The notes: generated by a model from the sequence alone, not told the origin. A DNA stretch of 11,418 nucleotides from Thaumarchaeota archaeon UBA183 (GCA_002495205.1 DAEE01000046.1:7671-19088), one strand, 5' to 3'; numbered from the stretch's first letter, positions 1 through 6,404 are shown. Made by a program: numbers and translations.

Positions 1-10
1 GAACAGTAGG

Positions 11-1141
11 GTGCCCCTGGCCCTCCAGGCCTACCAGCTCTGCGAGAAGTGCGCCGAACGGCAGGGCGCTGGGAACGCCCGGTTCGAAATTGTCAGGGGT
101 GAGGAGTGCTTCGTCTGCCAGGGAGTCATGGACAGGGTCGGGAAGATGGCTCTGGCGGCAGTGCGGAGGGCGAAGAAGTACGAGTTCCGCACCTTCGCGG
201 TCGGAGTCTCCGTCCCCGAGGGGGTCCAGGAACGGGAGGACGAACTGAGGTCTGAGCTGAAGCTCAAAGGGAACGAGACAATCAAGATCCAGGCGGCGCG
301 GCTGTTGGCCGCCCAGGTCTCGGGCATGCTCCGGAGGCGGGTAGACCGGCAGAGGCCCGACCTGACACTGCTGGCTGACTTCGGGGCAGGGGACGTCTCG
401 GTCACCGCGAGGCCCATATTCTACTATGGGAGGTACACGAAGCCTCCAGGAGTCTCGCAGCGCAGGTCGTTCTGCGAGGAGTGCCGGGGCGCAGGGTGCA
501 AGAAGTGCCGCAACACCGGCTTCGAGCGGGAGCCGAGCGTCGAAGGGGCTCTGCGGACGAAGCTGGCAAGGTTCAGCGGGAGCCAGAAGATGACGTTCAC
601 CTGGCTGGGGAGCGAAGACATCGAGAGCAGGGTATACGCCCCGGGGAGGCCTTTCGTCGCCGAGGTGAAGAGCCCGAGGAAGAGGAGGCTCCCCCGGAGG
701 TTCGGCTCAAGGCTCAGGGAAGGCCTGGTGTCTGTCACGTCGGGGAGGGCTCTGCCGTCGAAACCTGTCCGCCTGCCCGCATTCCGGTTCCGTACGAGAA
801 TAAGGGCGACGGCCGCCTCGAAGGTGGGCCCCGAGGGGCTGGCGGAGCTGAAGTCCAGGTTCAGGGGGGCCGCGGTCCGATTCGACCGGCCTCACAACAG
901 GCCTACCGTGAAGACCGTCTACAGGGCCTCGGCGAGGGCCAAGGGGAAGACCCTCCTCATCGAAGCGGAGCTGGACGGGGGGCTCCCCGTCAAGAGGTTC
1001 GTCAGCGGCGAACTCGTTTCACCGTCTGTGTCGGAAGTCTTAAAAACGCAAGTCGGTTGCCGCAGCTTCGACATCTGCGGAGTCAGGGAAATAGGGGAAT
1101 TCGGATTTGCCGAAGTCGCACGGGGCGAGGAGAAGAACTAG
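11..1141 (+). CDS. pus10: Pus10-type tRNA pseudouridine synthase (5' end uncertain)
   Basis: Archaeal Pus10 makes pseudouridine at tRNA positions 54 and 55 in the T-loop. Numbered from the GTG at 11, there is an N-terminal CxxC...CxxC pair (C11, C14, C33, C36), a THUMP-like middle, a second cysteine cluster (C155, C158, C163, C166, ending in a TG turn), then a catalytic segment with GSEDIES around D203 followed by GRPF and a PRKR motif. Most family members read GREDVDVR there, so the presumed catalytic Asp is kept while the preceding Arg is Ser and the following Asp is Glu. The C-terminus holds the usual Lys/Arg-rich RNA-contacting region. Length (376 aa) is near normal. The frame is open to the window edge, so the real start may lie upstream, although only about ten residues precede the first cysteine. 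The 3' end overlaps the L21e gene by 35 bp. Identity is secure; activity is inferred. Confidence 0.9.
   Translation: MPLALQAYQLCEKCAERQGAGNARFEIVRGEECFVCQGVMDRVGKMALAAVRRAKKYEFRTFAVGVSVPEGVQEREDELRSELKLKGNETIKIQAARLLAAQVSGMLRRRVDRQRPDLTLLADFGAGDVSVTARPIFYYGRYTKPPGVSQRRSFCEECRGAGCKKCRNTGFEREPSVEGALRTKLARFSGSQKMTFTWLGSEDIESRVYAPGRPFVAEVKSPRKRRLPRRFGSRLREGLVSVTSGRALPSKPVRLPAFRFRTRIRATAASKVGPEGLAELKSRFRGAAVRFDRPHNRPTVKTVYRASARAKGKTLLIEAELDGGLPVKRFVSGELVSPSVSEVLKTQVGCRSFDICGVREIGEFGFAEVARGEEKN
1039..1047 (+). promoter_or_regulatory. TATA-like element inside pus10, upstream of rpl21e
   Basis: The sequence CTTAAAAAC, preceded by purine-rich GGAAG as a possible BRE, is a sharp AT island in a GC-rich coding region. 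With usual archaeal spacing, transcription would start near 1066-1070, about 40 nt before the rpl21e TTG. This would allow rpl21e-rpoF to be transcribed independently of pus10. Sequence pattern only; no experimental support. Confidence 0.45.
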
Positions 1142-1391
1142 GTCTCTTCTGAGGTCGTCTGCGAAGAAGGGCCTGAGCAGCCTGCTCGTAGAGTACTCTC
1201 CCAACGACAAGGTGGTCATCAAAATTGACCCGGCCCAGGTCAAGGGGATGCCTCACAGGCGGTTCAACGGCCTCGTCGGGACCGTCACAGAAGTTGGAAG
1301 GAGAGCCGTCACAGTCGACGTCAATGTGGGGAACAAGGTAAAGAAGCTCGTGGCCCGGAAGGAGCACGTTGTGCGCATGGAGGGGAGCTGA
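1107..1391 (+). CDS. rpl21e: 50S ribosomal protein L21e
   Basis: This is the large-subunit ribosomal protein L21e (94 aa, normal length), found in archaea and eukaryotes. The N-terminus begins MPKS and is followed by a basic stretch, as expected for the family; the hallmark KGMPHRRFNG lies at residues 46-55 and a VGTV beta-barrel segment follows. The MPKS homology fixes the start at TTG 1107, with no ATG nearby. The start lies inside the last 35 bp of pus10, and a G-rich stretch at 1094-1097 may act as a ribosome binding site. The stop overlaps the rpoF start by one base (TGATG), so translation is probably coupled. The order pus10, rpl21e, rpoF, DUF655, ksgA recurs in many archaeal genomes, which supports the call. 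Confidence 0.95.
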   Translation: MPKSHGARRRTRSLLRSSAKKGLSSLLVEYSPNDKVVIKIDPAQVKGMPHRRFNGLVGTVTEVGRRAVTVDVNVGNKVKKLVARKEHVVRMEGS

Positions 1392-1717
1392 TGTCCGAGA
1401 AGTCTGAGAAGAAGCTGCTGACAATCCCAGAGGCCAACCAGATCCTGTCGAAGATCGACGTGGAGAAGGCGGACCAGATACAGAAGAGGACCCTCGACTA
1501 CACCACCAAGTTCGCGAAGGCCCAATCTGATGCGGCGAAGAAGCTGCGCAAGCAGCTGGAGTCGGAGTGCGGACTGAGCGAGGAGGAGGCCGTGGAGCTT
1601 GTCAACATCATGCCGAAGTCCGTGGAAGAGCTCAGGACCTTCACCTCCGGATGGAGGAAGCTCCTGTCGACGGATACCCTCGAGAAGATACTGAAGATTC
1701 TGCACTCGAAGGCGTAG
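1391..1717 (+). CDS. rpoF: DNA-directed RNA polymerase subunit F (Rpb4)
   Basis: RpoF/Rpb4 pairs with RpoE/Rpb7 to form the stalk of archaeal RNA polymerase, which helps promoter opening and binds the emerging transcript. The 108-residue length fits. The N-terminal part (KKLLTIPEA, then a helix rich in Lys and Glu) contacts Rpb7, and the C-terminal HRDC-like helical part carries LVNIMPKSVEELRTF at about residues 70-84, a recognisable family motif. The ATG at 1391 overlaps the rpl21e stop by one base and is preceded by a strong Shine-Dalgarno-like GGAGGGG at 1379-1385. It is the last gene of the first tight cluster; a 141-bp gap follows. Confidence 0.94.
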   Translation: MSEKSEKKLLTIPEANQILSKIDVEKADQIQKRTLDYTTKFAKAQSDAAKKLRKQLESECGLSEEEAVELVNIMPKSVEELRTFTSGWRKLLSTDTLEKILKILHSKA

Positions 1718-1729
1718 GGCGCTCAATCG

Positions 1730-1736
1730 TTAAATA
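1730..1736 (+). promoter_or_regulatory. TATA-like box upstream of the DUF655 gene
   Basis: TTAAATA lies 13 bp after the rpoF stop codon and is the clearest AT-rich block in the 1718-1858 gap. Usual spacing puts transcription start near 1757-1760, leaving an untranslated leader of about 100 nt before the ATG at 1859. That is long for an archaeon in which other genes here look leaderless. Assigned from sequence pattern only. Confidence 0.45.
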
Positions 1737-1744
1737 GCAAGGGG

Positions 1745-1761
1745 CCCTGTTTTGCACAGGG
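1745..1761 (+). repeat. Inverted repeat (hairpin) after rpoF
   Basis: CCCTGT and ACAGGG form a perfect 6-bp stem around the five-base loop TTTGC. It lies 27 bp after the rpoF stop and just at the predicted start of the downstream transcript. It could be part of a 3' end structure for the rpoF transcript or an operator at the DUF655 promoter; the sequence alone cannot decide. No long poly-T run follows immediately, although a pyrimidine-rich tract occurs at about 1790-1803. Confidence 0.4.
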
Positions 1762-1841
1762 GAAGCGGGTGACACGCGGGTTGGATATTGCGATTCTCTT
1801 CTTTGCCGAGAGGTCCCCTTCGAACTAGGGCCGTCCATTCA

Positions 1842-1853
1842 GGAGCCAGCTCC
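1842..1853 (+). promoter_or_regulatory. Inverted repeat overlapping a candidate ribosome binding site
   Basis: GGAG and CTCC, separated by four bases, can form a small GC stem just upstream of the DUF655 ATG. AGGAG at 1841-1845 is the only Shine-Dalgarno-like sequence before this start, so folding would mask it. The stem is short and its importance is unproven. Confidence 0.3.
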
Positions 1854-1858
1854 AGTAG

Positions 1859-2416
1859 ATGATACCAGCAGACAAGAAGTACGAGGAGTACGCCTACGTC
1901 CTCGATTTCATGCCCAGAGGGAAGTCCGTCGTCATCAAGGGGCGCGAGGGCCCCATGGTCCAGGCCGTAGGGGAAGAGCGGCTCACCCTCTTGGAGCTGC
2001 TGGCCATGGAGAACCAGGATTTCGAGGTGGGAGAGAAGGCCAAGATAGGAAAGGAGGGGAGAGAGAAGATAGTCAGCGTCCTCGGGAAGCTGACCTACGA
2101 GGAGCTTTCGCCGGAGGCGAAGGCCTCGCTGCCGGCTGTGGTGGAGAACCTTGTGAAGGGGAACGAGAGCAGGTACGTGGGGTACTTCAACGAACTGCAG
2201 CCGCTGACGCCTCGGCTGCACGGGCTCGAGCTAATCCCCGGCATAGGGAAGACGTTCATGAAGGAGATTGTGGAGATGAGGGAGAAGCAGCCGTTCAGCA
2301 GCTTCGACGACATCCAGAAGAGGGTGGGGCTCAGAGAGCCCGCGAAGATGATTGCGAAGCGGATCGTCGAAGAGTTGGCCGGAGACTCCAGGGTCAGCAT
2401 ATTCGTCAAGAAGTAA
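1859..2416 (+). CDS. DUF655 family protein with helix-hairpin-helix motif
   Basis: This 185-aa protein belongs to the archaeal DUF655 family, generally regarded as a predicted RNA- or nucleic-acid-binding protein without a firmly assigned role. The first 75 residues (EEYAYVLDFMPRG, then a VGEE and LLEL segment and IGKEGREKI) resemble a small beta-barrel RNA-binding fold. The C-terminal half has RYVGYFNELQPLTPRLH at about 105-121 and a classic helix-hairpin-helix core, LIPGIGKT, at 125-132. The ATG at 1859 is certain to be the first in-frame start because a TAG lies immediately before it. The stop codon directly abuts the ATG of ksgA with no spacer. Constant linkage with ksgA/dim1 across archaea suggests a role in rRNA maturation or ribosome assembly; that is inference. 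Confidence 0.9.
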   Translation: MIPADKKYEEYAYVLDFMPRGKSVVIKGREGPMVQAVGEERLTLLELLAMENQDFEVGEKAKIGKEGREKIVSVLGKLTYEELSPEAKASLPAVVENLVKGNESRYVGYFNELQPLTPRLHGLELIPGIGKTFMKEIVEMREKQPFSSFDDIQKRVGLREPAKMIAKRIVEELAGDSRVSIFVKK

Positions 2417-3127
2417 ATGAAAAGGCGCAGACTCGGGCAGCACTACCTGGTCGACCGGGACGTGATCGGCAGGGTCGTTTCCCTGGCCGCCATAGGACCC
2501 GACGACCGGGTGCTCGAGATAGGCACCGGCAAGGGGGCGCTCACCAGAGAGCTGGCGGGCCGCGGGGCATCGTACCTGGGATTCGAGGTGGACAGAGCCA
2601 ACTTCGAAGAGGCCTCGAACCTGGTCCAGGGGACCAGAGCGCGCGTCGTCCTCGCGGATGCCTTCGAGGAGCATCCGGGCTTCGACGTCCTTGTCTCCAG
2701 CCTCCCCTACTCGGAATCTGCCTCCTTCGTCAAGTGGCTGAGCGTGATCTCGTTCGCGAGGGCTGTAGTCGTGCTGCAGGAGGATTTCATCAGGAAGATC
2801 ACGGCACCCCCCGGCAGCAGAGACTACAGAGGGGTCTCCGCCCTGGCGCAAATCTGCTTCGACGTCAGGGTCCTCGGCCGGGTGCCCAGGGCCTCCTTCA
2901 CCCCTCCGCCGAGGGTGGACTCGGTAATCGTGTCGTTCACGCCCCGGCGCCGGATAGACGAGACCGAAGTGTCGAATGTGATTCGACTGTTCTCCCTGCG
3001 AAGGAGGCTGGTCGACTCGGCCCTGGCGGAGCTCGGTATGGCTGGGGAAGGGACCTTCGGCAGGAGGAGGGTCTACTCTCTCCTCCCGGACGAAGTCCAC
3101 TTCCTCTGCCTTCCGCGGCGCCAGTGA
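2417..3127 (+). CDS. ksgA: Dim1/KsgA-type 16S rRNA adenine dimethyltransferase
   Basis: Dim1/KsgA dimethylates two adjacent adenines near the 3' end of 16S rRNA using SAM and acts as a late quality check in small-subunit assembly. Visible motifs are LGQHYLVD (6-13), the SAM-binding VLEIGTGKG (32-40), the acidic FEVD (56-59), ADAF (80-83), SLPY (95-98) and the C-terminal FTPPPRVDSVIV (161-172), which is diagnostic. At 236 aa it is shorter than many KsgA proteins (about 260-280), mostly through a small C-terminal domain. Motif IV is usually NLPY; here Ser replaces the Asn that positions the target amine. Ser is accepted at this place in some N6-adenine methyltransferases, so activity is possible. 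The ATG follows the DUF655 TAA directly with no evident Shine-Dalgarno, which implies coupled translation. Confidence 0.92.
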   Translation: MKRRRLGQHYLVDRDVIGRVVSLAAIGPDDRVLEIGTGKGALTRELAGRGASYLGFEVDRANFEEASNLVQGTRARVVLADAFEEHPGFDVLVSSLPYSESASFVKWLSVISFARAVVVLQEDFIRKITAPPGSRDYRGVSALAQICFDVRVLGRVPRASFTPPPRVDSVIVSFTPRRRIDETEVSNVIRLFSLRRRLVDSALAELGMAGEGTFGRRRVYSLLPDEVHFLCLPRRQ

Positions 3128-3131
3128 CGGC

Positions 3132-3138
3132 TTTATCA
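3132..3138 (+). promoter_or_regulatory. Weak TATA-like element before the TrmJ-like gene
   Basis: TTTATCA lies in the 31-bp ksgA/trmJ gap. Its spacing would put transcription start almost at the GTG at 3159, giving a leaderless transcript. However, GGAGG at 3148-3152 could serve as a ribosome binding site on a read-through ksgA message. The two readings conflict and I cannot choose between them. Confidence 0.25.
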
Positions 3139-3158
3139 TCCGTGAGTGGAGGACGGGT

Positions 3159-3875
3159 GTGCTTCCGCGAGGGGTCTCGGTCACGCTCGTCGAGCCCAGG
3201 GGCCCCGTCAACGTGGGCCACGTCGCAAGGCTCGTGCAGAACTTCGGAGTCGGGAAGCTCTACCTGGTCGAGCCCAAGGTCGACCTGTCGGTGGCGGCAG
3301 TATACGCTTCGCACGCGTCCGTGGTGCTCGACGACGCTGTGGTCACCACCTTCGACAGGGTGAGACGTGACAACGAGTTGCTTGTCGCCACGACCGCCGT
3401 CCGGGCGTCCAAGAAGTCCAACGTCATCAGAAGGAGTGTGGGGCCAGACCGCCTCCACGCCATCCTGTCCGCGTCGAAGAGCTCGTCCCTCGTGTTCGGC
3501 AGGGACACCACGGGCCTGACGAACGAGGAGATCAGGGAATGTGACGTCACTCTGACGCTAGACACGTCCCCAGCCTACAGGGCCCTTAACATCGGGCATG
3601 CGGCTGCCATAGTCCTCTACGTCGCGTCGCGGGGCGGACCGGGGAGCGGCGTGAGGCAGGGCAGGGTTGCCAGGGAGGTCTTCGCCAGGAGCTTCTACGA
3701 ACTTGCGGAGGCCTCCAAGATTCCGAAGCACAAGACCAAGAACCTCTTCGAAGTCGCGAAGCGCACCGCGGCGTCGTCGGGGATCACCGACGCACAACTC
3801 AATCTCCTTTCGGGGGTCTTCAGGAAGGCCGTGGCCGCGCTGGAGGAACCTCAGGATCGGGGCTCGAAGACGTAG
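3159..3875 (+). CDS. TrmJ-like SPOUT RNA 2'-O-methyltransferase
   Basis: A SpoU/TrmH-superfamily (SPOUT) methyltransferase, closest by eye to the TrmJ branch that 2'-O-methylates tRNA position 32. The N-terminus has VEPRGPVNVGHVARLVQNFG (11-30), giving the conserved Asn and the catalytic-type Arg (R24). ATTAVR (77-82) is the TrmJ-like central motif, and the trefoil-knot SAM-binding region runs from VFGRDTTGLTNEE (112-124) to YRALNIGHAAAIVLY (140-154). Most relatives have Glu where D116 sits in FGRD. A helical tail follows (about 165-238), typical of TrmJ. The GTG at 3159 is preceded by GGAGG with 6-nt spacing and places the VTLVEP strand close to the N-terminus, as expected. The last 25 bp overlap the opposing Trm11-like gene. 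The exact RNA target is not provable from sequence. Confidence 0.87.
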   Translation: MLPRGVSVTLVEPRGPVNVGHVARLVQNFGVGKLYLVEPKVDLSVAAVYASHASVVLDDAVVTTFDRVRRDNELLVATTAVRASKKSNVIRRSVGPDRLHAILSASKSSSLVFGRDTTGLTNEEIRECDVTLTLDTSPAYRALNIGHAAAIVLYVASRGGPGSGVRQGRVAREVFARSFYELAEASKIPKHKTKNLFEVAKRTAASSGITDAQLNLLSGVFRKAVAALEEPQDRGSKT

Positions 3876-5032
3876 ACGGCCCGCCTGATCCAACGGGTGC
3901 TTTCGAAGGAGAGCCGGACGGGGTAGTCGAACCCCACCGGCCCGGGCTGGTAGAGCCTGAGCCCCAGCTTCCTCCCCTCGAGCGTCAGGGTCACCTCGTC
4001 CCCCTCGATGGTCTGAATTACAGGGACGACCACCACTATCCTCCCCTCGGAGTGTATCGAGTCGGCCATGGACGCCAGGGCGTCGTTGTAGACCTCTGCC
4101 GATTCCCCGATCATAGCCTGCGCCGTGGCGGTCTTGGGTCTGGCGTCCAGCCGTGGGAGGAGGAGTGGTTCGGTGACGACTGCGTCCACCTTTGTCCCCC
4201 TCAGCATCCGAGATAGCTCCCTGGCGTCACCTTTCCTGATGTCGTAGCCGCGGTCGGAGACGCCCCCCGCGGACCACCGCATGTTCTCCCGCGCTTCTTG
4301 AACTCGGGACGCCCTGCTGTCCACGCCGAGGCACCTCAGAGACTTGCCATAGGCCTCGACGAGGATTGTGCCAGAGCCGCAGAACGGGTCGAGGAGCGAC
4401 TGCCCTGGCTTGAGCCCGGCGATGTTCACCAGGGTCCGGGCGAGGCGCGGGGAGAGAGCGATGTCTGGATGAGGGGAGGGCTTGCGGGTCCCCCTCTGTC
4501 TCATGGCCGCAGAGTCTGGCACCCAAGCTGTGGGACCGAGCGCGATGCCTTCGTGATAGGGGAAGGCTACGACGTCCAGAGCCTCCCTCGTAAGGACCTG
4601 CTCGGACATGAGCTCGTTCCCCTCGGGTCTCAGGAGCCTCACCTTCTTCAGGCCGGCCTCTCTGACGCCGTCGAGCATCGACCTGACGAGGACTTCATAG
4701 TCGTCGTCCCCGATTTCGTACCCGCTGAGGGAGAGATTCGATTTGTCCTCGAGGTGGGAGGCTAGGAGGGCTGTGAGGTTCGCCATGTCTCCTGACGGGG
4801 AGTCCAGCACGGTGACGACGGGAGCGCACTTGTGCGCCCCGGATAGCTCGGCCACGTACTTCGGGGGCAGGTGATCGACGCGGAGGACCGAGACCCTCTC
4901 GCAGGGGGCTTCGGCCTGGGTGACTGCCCTCCCGAGCGCCGTGCAAGCCTCGAGGACGGAAAGCCTGCCAAAGGCTAGGACGAGGGATATCTCGTCGGTT
5001 TCAAGGATCTGCGGAGGAAGGATGAACGGCAT
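3851..5032 (-). CDS. Trm11/TrmG10-like RNA methylase with variant motif IV
   Basis: A Rossmann-fold methyltransferase of the Trm11/TrmG10 group, which N2-methylates guanosine-10 of tRNA. The N-terminal 100 residues (for example LVLAFGRLSVLEAC) resemble the THUMP-bearing half of this group. HPDIALSPRLARTLVNIAGL leads into the SAM motif LDPFCGSGTILVEA (214-227), and GVDSRASRV and GDAREL supply the acidic SAM contacts. The catalytic motif IV, normally DPPYG, reads TEPLL at 287-291, so the aromatic stacking residue is missing. It may have altered chemistry, a different substrate, or reduced activity. Length is 393 aa. The start is ATG at 5032, 42 bp after the FAD oxidoreductase stop on the same strand, so the two may be cotranscribed; a weak AT-rich block (5065-5072) could also be a promoter. 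Family confident, substrate not. Confidence 0.82.
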   Translation of the reverse strand: MPFILPPQILETDEISLVLAFGRLSVLEACTALGRAVTQAEAPCERVSVLRVDHLPPKYVAELSGAHKCAPVVTVLDSPSGDMANLTALLASHLEDKSNLSLSGYEIGDDDYEVLVRSMLDGVREAGLKKVRLLRPEGNELMSEQVLTREALDVVAFPYHEGIALGPTAWVPDSAAMRQRGTRKPSPHPDIALSPRLARTLVNIAGLKPGQSLLDPFCGSGTILVEAYGKSLRCLGVDSRASRVQEARENMRWSAGGVSDRGYDIRKGDARELSRMLRGTKVDAVVTEPLLLPRLDARPKTATAQAMIGESAEVYNDALASMADSIHSEGRIVVVVPVIQTIEGDEVTLTLEGRKLGLRLYQPGPVGFDYPVRLSFESTRWIRRAVYVFEPRS

Positions 5033-5074
5033 CTTCGGCCCGCGCCAACCCGCCGTCGGACTAGAACTTATGGG

Positions 5075-6382
5075 TCAGATGACCCACTCTTCTTTCTCCA
5101 CGTCCCGCTTGTCGAATCCTATCTTCGAAACGCCGTACGTTGCGCCTCCGAAGAGCGCGGCGTCCCCCTCCTCGCGGTAGAGCGAGTCGACGATGCGCCC
5201 GAGAGCATCCCCTTTCATTATCCCGCTCCCGCTGTCTCCACCCACCACGATGAGGTTCTGGGTCCTGAAGGCGAAGGGAGTGCTGTCTATCGTGTTGTAG
5301 GAGTAGAGCCCCGCCCACATGGACCTGATTTCAGCGCCGCTGAAGTCAGGGAAGTAGGAAGTCAGGATCGGGTAGACGCTCTTCTCGTAGTATCTCCTCT
5401 CGGCCTGGTACTTCTCCAGGTCGTGGTCGGGCAGGTCGATGAAGGGCCTGTTGACCTGATCCTCACAGGCAATCCAAAAGTCCCCCTCATTGCTGACGGG
5501 CTTGAAGTGGACCCCCGACTTCGGTAGTATCACCAGCGGCAAGAGGTTGAGGGCGTTGAAGCCCCTGCAGTTGAGGAGAGCCTGGAGCTTCGCTCCTTTG
5601 GCTCGGACGCTGAACAGCTGTCTCTTCTTCGCCTTGACGTGGCTCTCCACCCCCATGGGCTCCAGGAGCTCGTTCTCCCAGGCACCGCCCGCCAGTACCA
5701 CAGTCTCCGCTTCTATGGTCCCGCGGCCTGTGGAGGCGCCTTCCACGCGGGACTCCTGCCAGACGAAGGGCTCGCCCTCGATGCCCAGCCTCTTCGAGGG
5801 CCCAACGAGCAGCGACTCGGCCGCCGTGTTGAACGCAAGCTCCCCGCCCATCTTCACGAACTCCTGGGCGTAGAACCTGACTAGCTTGTCGGGGTCGAGC
5901 CTGCCACATTTGGGCCCGAACACCCCTCCGTCGACGTTGGGGAGTTCCATCACCTTCGCTTCGTCGCTGGACCCGAACTCCGTCACCATCCCGGGCAGTA
6001 GGCGTTTGAGTTCGTCCCGTGAGTATCTGGTCAGGTCTATGCCGTTCCTCTCCATGAGCCGCAGGTAGGGCTCGCTCGCGGAGAGCTGCCTCTCATCCAT
6101 CAGCCAGAGGTAGCCTATCTTCTGGAGCCCGATGTCAACCTCGAGCTCCTCCTGCACGTGGAGGTAGAAGTCGATGGAGGAGTTGGAAAGGATCTGGTTG
6201 TCCCTCGAGGAGAACGTGTTCCGGAACATGGCATTGCTGCGGCCCGTGTTGCCCTGCCCCGGTGCACCATACCTGTCAATCACGAGCACCCTCTTCCGGG
6301 GGTTGTTCTTCTTCAGATGGTAGGCCGAAGCCATTCCCATGATGCCTGCTCCTATTACAAGGACGTCGGCTCGGGCGCTCAA
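5075..6382 (-). CDS. FAD-dependent oxidoreductase, DAO family (FOXRED1/sarcosine-oxidase-like)
   Basis: A 435-aa flavoprotein of the D-amino-acid-oxidase (DAO) superfamily, which oxidises C-N bonds of amino acids, sarcosine or related amines. The N-terminal Rossmann motif GAGIMG (11-16) follows a hydrophobic strand; RVLVIDRYG continues the dinucleotide fold; a GNTGRSNAMFR segment matches the flavin region. The C-terminal MWAGLYSYNTIDSTPF (355-370) and VVGGDSGSGIMKGDALGR (379-396) resemble FOXRED1-type proteins, where the usual form is a WAGYYxYN motif and a GxSGHG loop. No cysteine in the expected covalent-flavin position stands out. The protein appears soluble, with no signal peptide or membrane segment. 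The start is TTG at 6382, 26 bp from a TATA-like element, suggesting a leaderless transcript. The substrate is unknown; a complex I assembly role like that of human FOXRED1 is not implied. Confidence 0.85.
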   Translation of the reverse strand: MSARADVLVIGAGIMGMASAYHLKKNNPRKRVLVIDRYGAPGQGNTGRSNAMFRNTFSSRDNQILSNSSIDFYLHVQEELEVDIGLQKIGYLWLMDERQLSASEPYLRLMERNGIDLTRYSRDELKRLLPGMVTEFGSSDEAKVMELPNVDGGVFGPKCGRLDPDKLVRFYAQEFVKMGGELAFNTAAESLLVGPSKRLGIEGEPFVWQESRVEGASTGRGTIEAETVVLAGGAWENELLEPMGVESHVKAKKRQLFSVRAKGAKLQALLNCRGFNALNLLPLVILPKSGVHFKPVSNEGDFWIACEDQVNRPFIDLPDHDLEKYQAERRYYEKSVYPILTSYFPDFSGAEIRSMWAGLYSYNTIDSTPFAFRTQNLIVVGGDSGSGIMKGDALGRIVDSLYREEGDAALFGGATYGVSKIGFDKRDVEKEEWVI

Positions 6383-6404
6383 TGCAGGACGCTGGGCGGG
6401 TTGT

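Noticed and set aside
481..1152. 223-codon open frame on the plus strand overlapping pus10
   Set aside because: Arg/Gly/Glu-rich composition typical of an out-of-frame reading of GC-rich DNA; the overlapping pus10 frame has clear family motifs.
1770..1835. TTCGAA with flanking GC bases resembling a tRNA T-arm in the rpoF-DUF655 gap
   Set aside because: The bases next to the loop do not form the required G53-C61 pair, no anticodon arm or acceptor stem can be drawn, and no CCA-compatible end is present.
2231..3211. 326-codon open frame on the minus strand opposite ksgA
   Set aside because: Shadow of ksgA and its neighbours; no recognisable motif, low-complexity composition, and the opposite strand is well supported.
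4298..4765. 155-codon plus-strand open frame opposite the Trm11-like gene
   Set aside because: No family motif or start signal; lies wholly within a supported minus-strand gene.
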